Below are positions 33,565 to 44,271 of a stretch of 64,000 bases of DNA, one piece after another. A program made the position numbers and the translations under genes. Location: NCBI RefSeq assembly GCF_000321225.1, contig NW_004450583.1:1094192-1158191 (forward strand), written 5' to 3'. This stretch comes from Odobenus rosmarus divergens (lineage: Eukaryota > Chordata > Mammalia > Carnivora > Odobenidae). Position 1 is the stretch's first letter, and each line of letters begins with the position of its first letter. The notes beneath the pieces are model-generated. The model had not been told where the DNA came from, ran no database searches, and saw only the letters and a program-made list of their open reading frames with translations.

Positions 33565-35350
33565 GAAAAGCCTACTAATAAGTAACATAACACTTAACGG
33601 TGAAAGACTGAATGATTTCCCCTAAGATTAGGAACAATTCAAGGATGTTGACTCTTACCACTTCAAAATGTATGCAGTGGTCCTAAAGATTCTAATTGGG
33701 GCAATCAGGCAAGTAGAAATAAAAGACATGTAGAATATTTAATGAAATCTACAAAAAACTACTACTATGTTCAAGAACTATTGTAAAGCTAATAATTTTC
33801 AGTAATTGATTTTACAGTAAAATTTTATAATCAAATTTATAGTAACCAAAATGGTGATACCACTGTAAACATATTATTGGCATAGAATAAAAGATCTGGA
33901 AAAAGACCCGCATGCAAATGGACAACTGATTTTTGACAAAGGTGCAAGGCAGTTCAGTAGAGAAAGGATTGTCTCTTGAAGACCTGGTGCTGGAACAATT
34001 GAATATCCACATGCAAAAAACCCCAACTTGGATCCATATTTTACACTGTATATAAAATTAACTGATAAAACTAAATGTCAAACCTAAAACTATAAAACTT
34101 CTGGATGATAACACAGGAGAAAATCTTTCTGACTATGGTTTAAGCCATGATTTCTTTTGTTTTGTTTTTTTTAAAGATTTTTATTTATTGAGAGAGAGAG
34201 AGAATGGTAGAGAGAGAGCATGAGAGGGAAGAAGGTCAGAGGGAGAAGCAGACTCCCTGCTGAGCAGGGAGCCCGATGCGGGACTCGATCCTGGGACTCC
34301 AGGATCATGACCTGAGCCGAAGGCAGTTGCTTAACCAAGCCATGATTTCTTATATATAACACCAGGAGCATGTTCTGTAAAAGAAAAAATTGATGATTTG
34401 GACTTCATCTAAATGAAAAATTTCTGCTACTGGAAAGGCACTGTTAAGGGAATGAAAGGACAAACCACAGGCTGGGAGAAAATCTTTGCAAAGCATATGT
34501 CTCACAAAGGACCACTGATCAGAATATATAAAGAACTCTCAAAACTCAGAAAGAAAAGAAACAACCAAATTAAAAAATGTGCAAGAGGTATGTCATATAT
34601 GGGTGACAAGTAAGCACATGAAAAGATACTCAACCTCTTCTTGTATTAGGGAAATGCAAAATAAAGCCGTGGTGAAATACTACTACACATTTGTTAGAAT
34701 GGCTAAAATTTTATAATTGAGCATACCAGATGTTGACCAGGATGTAGAGAAACTGGAACCTTCTACTCAGGAGAATGTAAAAAGCTGCAATGAGTTTGAT
34801 GGTCTTAAAAAGTTAAGTGTACATCAACTATTTGATCCAGCCATTCTGTTCTTAAGTATTTATCCAACAGAAGTGACAGCATATGTCCATATAGAAACCT
34901 ATTCACTAATGTTCATGGTAACTTTGTTTTTAATAGCTAAAATCTGGACATTACCTAAATATCAGCAGGTGAATCATTAAGCTGATTGTTCACCCATACA
35001 GTGGGATACTAGTCAGAAATGAAAAAAGAATGGATTATTGACTGGATGAAACTCAGAATAGTTGTGTTGTGTTCATTGAAAGAAGCCAGACAAAAAAGAA
35101 TACTGTATGATTCCATTTATATGAGATGATAGAAAATGCAGTTTAATCTATAGTGATAGAGAAAGCAGATCATTTGTTTCATATGCATGGGGACGGTGTG
35201 GTGGAACATGGGAAGGAGAGATTATAAGAGGTGTATTCATTATCTTGATTATGTGATCATTTCATGAGTATAAATATGTATCAAAACTTACTAAAATATA
35301 TATGGTGTATTATGTCAGTTATACCTCAGAGTTTTATAAACAAAACAGTA
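33565..35350 (+). mobile_element. L1M ORF2 fragments and 3' UTR
   Basis: Sense-strand L1: an ORF2 piece (ACTGAATGATTTCCCCTAAG, 33607-33626), then from 33880 the ORF2 C-terminal and 3' region with CAACTGATTTTTGACAAAGG, CTGGTGCTGGAACAATTGAA and ATGATTCCATTTATATGAGA, ending near GTCAGTTATACCTCAGAG. Many stops and frameshifts leave only short frames (34413-34613, 34717-34980). A SINE splits it at 34157-34336. Confidence 0.75.
34157..34336 (-). mobile_element. Can-SINE, antisense, head truncated, in L1
   Basis: Belongs to the GAGGGAAGAAGGTCAGAGGG subfamily. It stops after GCAGTTGCTTAACC, so the first part of the head is missing. Exact duplications AAGCCATGATTTCTT at 34142-34156 and 34337-34351. 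Confidence 0.94.
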
Positions 35351-35681
35351 ATATAAAAATAAAATCAATTGAATATGAATTCATGAGCCTGAAGTTAGAG
35401 CTCCTTCATTTGCTTAGTGTGAGATGTTTTGTTCAAGTAGTCAACTTATTAATAGTCACTATTTAAAAAAATGGCATATAAAAATACAAAGAGAAAGTAA
35501 GAAATTTGAAATTTTATGGTGTGTGTAACCAGTGTTACTATTTTGATGAACATGCCTCCAAACATCTCTTAGGCATATACAACCTAGAGGTATGTGTTTG
35601 TGTTTATGAGTTAATACTATGTATAGTCTTAGGTAATTTGCTTTTTTCTTACTCTACACTATATTTTGGATATTTGTTTTT

Positions 35682-35811
35682 ATTTTTATTTATTTATTTT
35701 AGAGTTTTCATTTTGTTTTTAATTTCTCTCTACTCCCAGGACGGGGCTCGAACTCAAAATCCTGAGATCAAGAATTGCATGCTCCACCAACTTAGCCAGC
35801 CAGGCGCCCCT
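35682..35811 (-). mobile_element. Old tRNA-Lys-like SINE, antisense
   Basis: GACGGGGCTCGAACTCAAAA, GAGATCAAGAATTGCATGCT and CCAGCCAGGCGCCCC. Duplications GGATATTTGTTTTT at 35668-35681 and 35812-35825. Confidence 0.88.
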
Positions 35812-35973
35812 GGATATTTGTTTTTAAAAGTTCATGCAAATGTGAGCAGATTATGATCTTGCAGCTGTGTGCTAATACTACAGGGAGCTCAAGTAGCTTC
35901 TTTGTTTCATTAGCAGCTGATCCTGAATGGCCAGCTGAAGCTTAATATTTTTATTTTGGGAGGGTTTTTATTT

Positions 35974-36197
35974 ATTTTTATTTTTTTTTAGATAAATCTC
36001 TTTTTAAAAATATTTTATTTATTTATTTGACAGAGAGAGACAGCGAGAGAGGGAGCACAAGCAGGGGAAGTGGGAGAGGGAGAAGGAGGCTTCCTGCTGA
36101 GCAGGGAGCCTGATGCGGGACTTGATCCCAGGACCTTGGGATCATGATCTGAGCCAAAGGCAGACGCTTAACGACTGAGCCACCCAGGTGCCCCCCC
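35974..36197 (-). mobile_element. Can-SINE, antisense
   Basis: Complete antisense copy ending GAGCCACCCAGGTGCCCCCC. Exact duplications GGGAGGGTTTTTATTT at 35958-35973 and 36198-36213 indicate recent insertion. Confidence 0.94.
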
Positions 36198-37269
36198 GGG
36201 AGGGTTTTTATTTTTAACCTTGATTTTTGAATTAGTACTTGGAGATACAAAATAAGTTTTTGGACCCTAATCATAAATGTAGAGACTTCCCTATTCTTAC
36301 ATCCCTGATCATTTTTTTCCAAAATATACTTTGAAAGTGTTGCTTATTATTTCAGTAGACTATGTTTAATTTAGATTTCAGACCATGTTTAGTTAAGTAT
36401 TTTTTACATTCGAATTGTGTAAATACAAATTTTCTAGGGATAGGTACGAAGCAAATGAAATATATATTTATTAGTATTTTACACTATGAAAATGAGTTAA
36501 CCATCAATTTTTTTGGGGTAAGTTTTCTGATTCTGATTTTTAAGAAAACTTTCTGGCGTTTTCAATAAGAAAAAATACTTATCAGTGTACAACTAGTGCT
36601 AGTTAAAAAGTAAACTAGTACTGAAGGTTTTTAAGGAATAATGTTAGTCCTTTGCTGCATCTTCCACCTCTCCCCTTTTTCCCTATCCTCCGTAAATGCT
36701 GTTTTTCCAAAAGAAATCATTTTTAATTCTGCTAGTTGTTTTTTTCTTGGTATCTGGTTGTTTCTAAATAATACAGTAATATTGCTCTGTGCGATTTTGA
36801 TAAGGATGGTTGATTGGAAAGGCAAATGATAAATGTTCCTTTAATATAGGGAAAGGATACAAGATCATAATTACATTAGGATGCTTTCCAGAACACAGCA
36901 TTCTGCTGGAGGGGCACACTTCATCTTTAGGTTCCTGCAGGAAGAGAGAACCTAAACATATTCATGTTCCTGACGATAGTGGAGAGGATTTCCTCGGGCC
37001 TTCTGAGAACTTTGCTTTTGCCATTCTTACCAGGATTTTTATAATCTCTTGATGTTTAATTGTTGAAGAGCCTCTGATAACTTACCTCCTTGCTGGCCAG
37101 GTTCTAGTAATTGGTAAAAACTGGTATACATTTCCGAATGTTTACTGTGACAGTAGGTGAATTGAAGGTTAATTTTTCATGCAAACTATCTGTCTAGCAG
37201 TCCCAAGCTTAGGGACTGTTTGAGGTCTATATTACTAGGTATTTCTTGGGTCTGTCAGTTTTTATTTAC

Positions 37270-37395
37270 TTATTAAAATTTTTAAAAAATTTTATTTATT
37301 TTTTTAAAACTCTACCCCCAAGATGGGTCTCTAGCTCACGACCCTGAGATCAAGGGTCACATGTTCTACCTACTGTTTTAGCCAGCTAGAAGCCC
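37270..37395 (-). mobile_element. Old tRNA-Lys-like SINE, antisense
   Basis: CCCCCAAGATGGGTCTCTAG, GAGATCAAGGGTCACATGTT and TAGCCAGCTAGAAGCCCC, with a small insertion (TGTTT) in the head. Duplications CTTGGGTCTGTCAGT (37255-37269) and CTTGGGTTTGTCAGT (37396-37410). Confidence 0.88.
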
Positions 37396-37904
37396 CTTGG
37401 GTTTGTCAGTCTTAGATACTGTGTATTGACTACCTATTGTGACAGTTTGTGAAAGCTTTAGCTTTCTTTCACCTACCACCATTTCCTCGTCATCTTAGCC
37501 ATTTTATGAAATTATATTAAAACAAATCAGTAATCATTGTGAACAAAATTGTGGACTGTGATTACTTATAAAACTTTTTGTTTTTCTTCCAGTAACTTAT
37601 TGTATCTTGTATTCATTTGCACCATTTTCTGTACACTTACTTGGTCTATTAAATCTGTCACGTGCCTATTAACCTCTTCCCTCCCCCTCTGACTCCTTAT
37701 TCCTCAAAATCAGTAAGTCTGTCAACCTCTTTTTCTCTGATGGACCTCCCTTTTAGAGTTTTCCATTTTTGTGCCCCGAACTGAACTGGTTGTGGTATTA
37801 AGACTTTTTTTTTTTTTTTAAAACGGGAGTTTTCCTTGAACTTCGCTGAGTCTGCTTGTTTTAGATCTCTTGTTTCCTATACCTCATATCGTCTTAATTG
37901 GTTT

Positions 37905-37916
<12 letters not shown>

Positions 37917-37941
<25 letters not shown>
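37917..37941. repeat. (TG)n microsatellite
   Basis: Twelve uninterrupted TG units; a likely length-polymorphic site. Confidence 0.95.
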
Positions 37942-37943
<2 letters not shown>

Positions 37944-38046
37944 CATAGCCTCAGTAGCTTCCTAAGAGAAAGTGCATGAGTAAACATACAGTACATTTTT
38001 TTTAATCCTTGCATATGTGTGATGATTTTTAAAAGTTTTTTTCCTT

Positions 38047-38249
38047 GGGCGCCTGGGTGGCTCAGTCGTTAAGCATCTGCCTTCAGCTCGGGTCATGATC
38101 CCAGGGTCCTGGGATCCTGGAATTGAGCCCCGCATCAGTCTCCCTGCTCCGCGGGAAGCCTGCTTCTCCCTCTCCCACTCCCCCTGCTTGTGTTCCTGCT
38201 CTCACTATCTCTCTCTGTCAAATAAATAAATAAAATCTTTAAAAAAAAT
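38047..38249 (+). mobile_element. Can-SINE
   Basis: Intact head GGCGCCTGGGTGGCTCAG, a GGGATCCTGGAATTGAGCC variant in the middle, and full tail. Duplication TTTTTTTCCTT at 38036-38046 and 38250-38260. Confidence 0.93.
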
Positions 38250-38862
38250 TTTTTTTCCTTCACACCTCTTTGATTGGTTAGATAGGGTTTTCTCTGCGAT
38301 TTTTGAAGGCATGTACCATTGTCTGCCAGTGCATCAAATGTGTCTCCTTCCTTTGTAGATCACCAGTCTTTTTCTCTGTGGAAGCTTTTAGTATTGTTGT
38401 TTTTTTGTTTTGTTTCTTTTCTTGCTGTTAGCAAATTATTATTATGTAACATTTTATTCTTGTGTTATGGATATAGTTTTTTTTTCCTGTTTAAGCATAT
38501 TAATTAGAAATGGTTTTGTTTTTTGAAGGTTTATCTTCTGTTTCCTGCTTTATCTCAGTTTTTTTGTGGATTGCTCTTTTCTGATTGTTTATTGTAGTCT
38601 TTCTCCTTCATGATGGAGACTTTCCTCCAATATTAGGTGATCTTTGGCCATCTATTCATATTTAAGGGTAAACCGTTAAAAAGTTCATTCCATTTATTTG
38701 TATAGGAATAAGAAAAAATATGAAAAGGATATGTTGTAAACAGTAACAGTTGTGGGAGGGTAGATTGGCTAGGGTAGGTACTTTTATTTCAACATTATGT
38801 ACAGTTTAAGATTTTTAAAACAATTCTGATTTGTTTTTTATAATTTTTTAAAAAAGCATTTG

Positions 38863-39029
38863 GGGCGCCTGGGTGGCTCAGTTGGCTAAGTGTCTGGCTT
38901 CAGCTCAGGTCACGATCTCAGGGTCCTGGAATCAGCCGGCTCCCCATTCAGCGCTGAGTCTGCTTGTCCTTCTGCCCTTCCCCCTGCTTGTACTCTCTCT
39001 CTCAAATAAATAAATCTTAAAAAAAAAAA
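38863..39029 (+). mobile_element. Can-SINE, shortened
   Basis: Head GGCGCCTGGGTGGCTCAG with TCACGATCTCAGGGTCCTGG, a small deletion before CCGGCTCCCC, and a short AAATAAATAAATC tail. Duplication unclear. Confidence 0.9.
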
Positions 39030-39044
39030 TAGCTTTAATAAAGT

Positions 39045-39542
39045 TATTTATTGTTGTGTAACATGTTACCCCCAAAGTTGGCTGCTTAAAGTAACAAACG
39101 TGTAGTGTCTCTCACAGTTTGTGAGGGTCAGGAATTTGAGAGTGTGGTGTAGCTGGGTGGTTCTTCCTTAATGTCTTTGATCAAGTTCCAGTCTCTTGGC
39201 CAGGGTGGCAGTCATTTCAAGGCTCAACTGTGGCTGGAGGACTTGCTTCCCAGCTGACTCATTACTGGCTGGCCTTAGTTTCTTAAGAGCTTTTGAACTG
39301 AGGGCCTCAGTTCCTCATCTCATGGACTAATACATGATTTGAGAGAGAGAGAATCATTTTCCCTAGATGGAAACTAGTCTCTTTTATAACCTAATCTTAG
39401 AAGTGACATGCTGTCACTCTTGCCATATGCTATTGGTCATACAGAAATTATACCAAACCTGGTATAATGGTGGAAGGCACTACACATGGATATGAAAAAC
39501 AAGAGGCAGGGATCCTTGGCGGGAGAGAGGGCAGAGGACGCC
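39045..39542 (-). mobile_element. MLT1-type MaLR LTR, antisense arm
   Basis: TTGTTGTGTAACATGTTACC, GTGAGGGTCAGGAATTTGAG, GGCAGTCATTTCAAGGCTCA, TATAACCTAATCTTAGAAGT and TGCTATTGGTCATACAGA are the antisense of an MLT1 LTR. It ends where a sense-strand copy starts. Confidence 0.7.
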
Positions 39543-40567
39543 CTGTGATAGGCAGCCTCCAGGATGGCTCCCAGTGATCTCCCTTCTCCTGGTATTCCCT
39601 TGAGTGGTCTCTTCCCACACTGTACCAGGCTGAACTACGTAAGGAATGGCATACAGCAGAAGTGTGATGATATGCTACTTGACAGATAGGTTGTAAAAGA
39701 CTGTGGTTTCCATCTTGGGTGTTCTCTGACTTGTTTGTGCACACACTTTTCTCTTTCTTTCTTTTGGATTACTCATTCTGGGGGAAGCTAGCTGCCATGT
39801 CTTGACAATCGGGCACACTACGGAGAGAGCCACATGGCTGGAGATGAGAGGTCTCTGCTCTACAGCCAGTGGGGAATGGAGACCTGCCAGCAGCTATGTA
39901 CACGAGATTAGAAGTGGATTCTCCATCCTCTTTTGAGCCCTGAGGTGACTTGCAGCTCTAGCTGACAGCTTGAGTGTACCCTCATGAGAGACCTGGAGCC
40001 AGAATCAGTTAGCTAAGCCACTCCTGGATTCCTGATCCTTCAAAACTGTGTGGGATGATGAGAAGTGTTTTAATCTGCCAAGTTTTTTTTTTTTAAGATT
40101 TATTTATTTATTTATTTGAGAGAGCGAGAGTGAGCATAAGCAGGGACGACAGGCACAGGGAGAGAGAGAAGCAGGCTTCCGCTGAGCAGGGAGCCTGACA
40201 CGGGACTTGATCCCAGGACCCTGAGATCACGACCTGAGCCAAAGGCAAGACGCTTAACCTACCGAGCCTCCAGGAGCCACTCAGGAACCCCCTTTTTAAA
40301 CTTTTTTTAAAAAAAGATTTTATTTTTATTCATTTATTTGAGAGAGAGCGTGCTTGAGCAGGTGTTGGGGGGCAGGTAGGGCAGGGCTGAGGGAGAGAAT
40401 CTCAAGCAGACTCTGTGCAGAGCCCAGAATGGGGCTTACTCCTATAACCCTGAGATCATGACCTGAGTCAAGATCAAGAGTTGGATGCTAAACCGACTGA
40501 CCTACCCGGGTGCCCCTAATTTGCCAAGTTTTGGGTGAATTTGTTACGTAGCCAAAGAACACTAATA
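39543..40567 (+). mobile_element. MLT1-type MaLR LTR, sense arm
   Basis: GATGGCTCCCAGTGATCTCC, ACAGCAGAAGTGTGATGATA, GGGGGAAGCTAGCTGCCATG, CATGAGAGACCTGGAGCCAG and CCAAGTTTTGGGTGAATTTG follow the MLT1 LTR in sense order. Two SINEs (40087-40516) interrupt it just before its end. Confidence 0.72.
40087..40516 (-). mobile_element. Two adjacent or nested Can-SINEs, antisense
   Basis: A younger copy (40087 to about 40290) is followed directly by an older one (about 40300-40516) with AAGATCAAGAGTTGGATGC. Only one pair of duplications surrounds both, TAATCTGCCAAGTTTT (40071-40086) and TAATTTGCCAAGTTTT (40517-40532), so one most likely inserted into the T tract of the other. Confidence 0.9.
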
Positions 40568-40598
40568 AATAAATAAAAAAAATTTTTCTTTTTCAAAT

Positions 40599-40626
40599 AC
40601 ACACACACACACACACACACACACAC
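40599..40626. repeat. (AC)14 microsatellite
   Basis: Fourteen uninterrupted AC units just after the end of the MLT1-like LTR. Confidence 0.95.
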
Positions 40627-41111
40627 GGCCCATACCCCACATTCAAAACCTCATTGAAAGGTTGGTATACATAGGTTGGGCTTGTTGACTAATGAGACTT
40701 TATTGTGGCTTGATTATACTTGATTTATACTAAAAGGCTATTTTTAGGGGGTAACCCCTAAATTAATGTCTGGAAGGCTATTCTCTGAGTCTGTTCAGTT
40801 TCTTCACAGAAAAGTCTTCCAAGCCTGGCTGCTTTATTCTTAGAGTTGGACAGGGTAAAAGGGCTAAAGGTACCAGAATTAAGCAGATGGTTTGATCTGT
40901 TCCTCCCTATCTTTCCTGTTTTGCCTGTTGTCTCTTAGTTAAGAGATGCTTCTGTTTGGTTTCTTCAGAGAAGAAATCTCTTAATTTCTTTTAGGAATTG
41001 TAAGTTGTTTTGGTGAGATGGTAGTCTGTTTCTCTAGTTTTAGCTCCATGTCTTATCCATTTCCTCTGAGACTTAGGGCTTCTCCTGGTAGATAGACAAG
41101 GCTTGCCTTTC

Positions 41112-41136
41112 ATATATATATATATATATATATATA
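41112..41136. repeat. (AT)n microsatellite
   Basis: A pure AT run of about twelve units. Confidence 0.95.
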
Positions 41137-41221
41137 GCTTCTATCAGTTGCAATTGAGGTTTTAATTTTTTCAGCTCAGCTAAGTTCCTCATTCGCTTTC
41201 ATTTTTCTTTTCTTTTCTTTT

Positions 41222-41332
41222 TTTAAAAGATTTTATTTTTTAAGTCATCTCTATACCCAGTGTAGGGCTCAAACTCACAACCCTAAGATCAAGAGTCGCA
41301 CGCTCTACTGACTGAGGCAGCCAGGCCCCCTT
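41222..41332 (-). mobile_element. Old tRNA-Lys-like SINE, antisense
   Basis: ACCCAGTGTAGGGCTCAAAC, AGATCAAGAGTCGCACGCTC and CAGCCAGGCCCCC, preceded by a T-rich tail. Ends approximate. Confidence 0.82.
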
Positions 41333-41600
41333 GCTCTCCTTTTTCTAAAGATTTGTAGAAACCTCGTGGCCGTTAATGCTTGTATTACTATTCTTTTAGA
41401 TCCTGTAGATCTTTACCTTTTTTTTTTTGTACCTTTATTATTATTTTAACAGAATTTTGGAAGTCAGAATAGATAGTCTTTCTGCCATATTTAAGTGGAA
41501 GTCCAAGGGGTGTATATGTGTTTGTGTATGTGTGTGTGTGTAGTATTTCACAATTATATGTACGGTAGGAAATATATAACTACAGATTCATAGAATTTTT

Positions 41601-41796
41601 TTTTTTAAAGATCTATTTATTTATTTATTTGAGAGAGAGAGAATGCGAGATAGAGAGCACGAGAGGGAAGAGGGTCAGAGGGAGAAGCAGACTCCCCGCC
41701 GAGCAGGGAGCCCGACGCGGGACTCGATCCCAGGACTCCAGGATCATGACCTGAGCCGAAGGCAGTTGCTTAACCAACTGAGCCACCCAGGCGCCC
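41601..41796 (-). mobile_element. Young Can-SINE, antisense
   Basis: GAGGGAAGAGGGTCAGAGGG subfamily with intact GAGCCACCCAGGCGCCC head. A perfect 17-base duplication AGATTCATAGAATTTTT (41584-41600 and 41797-41813) argues for a recent insertion. It carries a 66-codon open frame that is repeat sequence only. Confidence 0.96.
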
Positions 41797-41839
41797 AGAT
41801 TCATAGAATTTTTGAGATGGATTGGAATTTGGAGAAAAC

Positions 41840-41990
41840 TTAATCTCTTTACTCATTTTACAACCAAGGAACAGGCTCAGAGAAGTTCCCTGTTTTGCCC
41901 ATGATTATAGTTAGCAGTATAAGCCTAGGATGGAATCCGTATCTCTTGACCCTTATTCATTTCCTTTTCCACCATGTCACACTAACTACC
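41840..41990 (+). mobile_element. MIR
   Basis: ACAACCAAGGAACAGGCTCA, GAGAAGTTCCCTGTTTTGCC and GGATGGAATCCGTATCTCTT follow the MIR core. Confidence 0.6.
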
Positions 41991-42230
41991 TTTACTTCTT
42001 AACTAGATTATTAAATTATAATTTGTTTTAATTGATAATTAAAACATTATATGAATTAATAACTACATGCCAGGTTTTGGGAATTTTAAGTGAGTAGGCG
42101 TGGTTTCTACCTTGTAGAGCAATCACTGGATAAATAAATGATTATTTAAATAAATGATTATTTACTTTTCTTAGTTTCAAATTGTTTTTTTTTGTTGTTG
42201 TTGATTGTTGGCTTTATTCCCTAAGTTTTT

Positions 42231-42415
42231 TTTTTTTTTTTAAAGATTTTATTTATTTATTTGAGAGAGAGAGAATGAGAGACAGAGAGCACGAGAGGGA
42301 AGAGGGTCAGAGGGAGAAGCAGAGGGAGCCCGACGTGGGACTCGATCCCGGGACTCCAGGATCATGACCTGAGCCGAAGGCAGTCGCTTAACCAACTGAG
42401 CCACCCAGGCGCCCA
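42231..42415 (-). mobile_element. Young Can-SINE with small deletion, antisense
   Basis: Same subfamily as the copy at 41601-41796, lacking about 16 bases between two GCAG words (after GGAGAAGCAG). Perfect duplication ATTCCCTAAGTTTTT at 42216-42230 and 42416-42430. Confidence 0.96.
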
Positions 42416-42595
42416 ATTCCCTAAGTTTTTAATAATGTATATAATTTATGTGATCTTATAATTTTTCAAGCAAGCAGTGTATAGAATAAAAGACAGCTTT
42501 TTTTCCTTTAATTTACAGTTTCCTTTGATTTCTTGGCTCTCCCTTATTGTCTTCTGCTTCCTGCTTCCTAATTTCTTATCAAAAGGAAGCTCAGG

Positions 42596-42780
42596 TTTTT
42601 TTTTTTTAATTTATTTTTGAGAGAGAGAGTGTGGGCGTGAGTTGTGGGGAGAGGAGCAGAGGGAAATCTCTGTGCTCAGCACCCAGCCTGATACAGGCCT
42701 AGATGCCACGACCCAGAGATCTCAACCTGAGCCGAAATCAAGATTCGGCCACTTAACTGACTGCACCACCCAGGAGCCCC
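42596..42780 (-). mobile_element. Older Can-SINE, antisense
   Basis: Diverged copy with GAGATCTCAACCTGAGCCG, GAAATCAAGATTCGGCCAC and CACCACCCAGGAGCCCCC. No convincing duplication. Confidence 0.85.
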
Positions 42781-43035
42781 CATACTAGGTTTATAATTAA
42801 ATATCCATAGTATAAGCCTTGCATGCAGGGTTTAGAAACATTGTTGGGGAGAGACACAATTAGGGAAAATATCTTAGTAAATCTGTTATATAGACAGTAA
42901 ACTCTTGGTGTAAAGGAACTACACTGTATTTTTGGTACATGATAACATAGTGCTGGGTACATGTTAGGTACTTGGGAAATAGCATCTGCCTGAAAAAAAA
43001 TTTTTATGGAAAGTCCTTTTTAAAGTGGGATTTTA

Positions 43036-43237
43036 GGAGTGCCTGGGTAGCTCGGTTGGTTAAGTGGCCAACTCTTGACTTTGGCTCAGGTCATGATCTC
43101 AGTGTCATGAGATTGAGCCCCACCTCAGGCTCCATGCTCAGACAGGAGTCTGCTTGAGATTCTTCCTCTTCTTTCTTCTGCCCCAACCCCTGTGTATGCC
43201 CCCCCTTTTCTCTCTCTGAAATCTTTAAAAAGCAATA
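43036..43237 (+). mobile_element. Older Can-SINE
   Basis: Head AGTGCCTGGGTAGCTCGG and CCAACTCTTGACTTTGGCTC place it in an older subfamily. Duplications AAAGTGGGATTTTA (43022-43035) and AAAGCGGGATTTTA (43238-43251). Confidence 0.92.
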
Positions 43238-43440
43238 AAGCGGGATTTTAAGTGTTTATTATTTAAAGTTAATGAGGAAATTGATACTTTCTTTTTTTTG
43301 CCTTTAGATATATTTTTCATATAATGTGTTTGTCCAGCTTTCAGAGCAGTTTTTTAAAGAATCAGAACCATCATATGCTAATGATCTTTGCATGTTGGAC
43401 TGAGCACCACAAAGAGTTGACTCTAAAGAAGGGCCATGGA

Positions 43441-43622
43441 TAGGGCACCTGAGTGGCTCAGGGTTAAGGGTGAAGCGTCTGCCTTCCGCTCAGGTCATGA
43501 TCCCAGGGTCCTGGGATCGAGCCCCACGTCAGGCTCCTTGCTCAGTGGGGAGCCTGCTCCTCCCTCTCCTTCTGCCTGCAGCTCTCTCTCTCTCTGTCAA
43601 ATAAATAAATAAAATCTTAAAA
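43441..43622 (+). mobile_element. Can-SINE
   Basis: Head GGGCACCTGAGTGGCTCAG with an altered GGTTAAGGGTGAAGCGTC region. The flanks GGGCCATGGA and GGACCATGGA form an imperfect duplication. Confidence 0.91.
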
Positions 43623-44097
43623 GAAAAAGGACCATGGACGATCCATCTGAAAAGCATTTAAGAGTATAAAGAAAAATAAGAATATAATAAATTTTAAGAA
43701 TTATTATCTGATAAAAATAACATTTATTCAGCATGTAGTAGGTGTATATGGTATCAGTTTAGTCCTCTTGACAACTTTATGAGGTAGGTATCGCTAAAAG
43801 AATAATTTAGATCTTAAGAAATTTGTTCATGTCCAAAAAACACTTAAGTCATTGTACAGAGATTTGAAATACAGATTTGTTTTAATTGTAAAATCTGTAT
43901 TCATTATTTTCTGCTACCTTACTATGGAAGTATTAATTTGGAAGTGAAAAATTCAATTATATATCCAGATTTTTTTTGGTGTAAATTATGGTAGATATGT
44001 AAAGGTTTATAAATAAACTCGGTGAAATTGTGTTTTCCTTCAGTAGTGTATAGGTGAGAAAAATGTGTGTAATTAGCTCTAAAAATTGTTAATATAT

Positions 44098-44271
44098 TTT
44101 TTTTAAGAGTGAGAGCATGAGAGAGAGAGAGCACAAATGGGGGCGAGGGGTAGAGGGAGAAGCAGACTCCCCACTGAGCACAGAGCCCAATGAGGGACTT
44201 GATCCCAGGACCCTGGGATCATGACCTGAGCCAAGGCAGATGCTTAACTGACCGAGCCACCCATGTGTCCT
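44098..44271 (-). mobile_element. Can-SINE, antisense
   Basis: Antisense copy starting at a short T tract, with AATGAGGGACTTGATCCCAG and GAGCCACCCATGTGTCC. The AT-rich tail is largely lost. Confidence 0.9.

Noticed and set aside
33565..34980. Possible active L1 reverse transcriptase
   Set aside because: Only decayed pieces of ORF2 are present, with many stops and internal losses, so no functional enzyme can be encoded.
35506..35856. 116-codon plus-strand open frame
   Set aside because: Half of it is an antisense old SINE, and the rest is low-complexity hydrophobic translation of AT-rich DNA.
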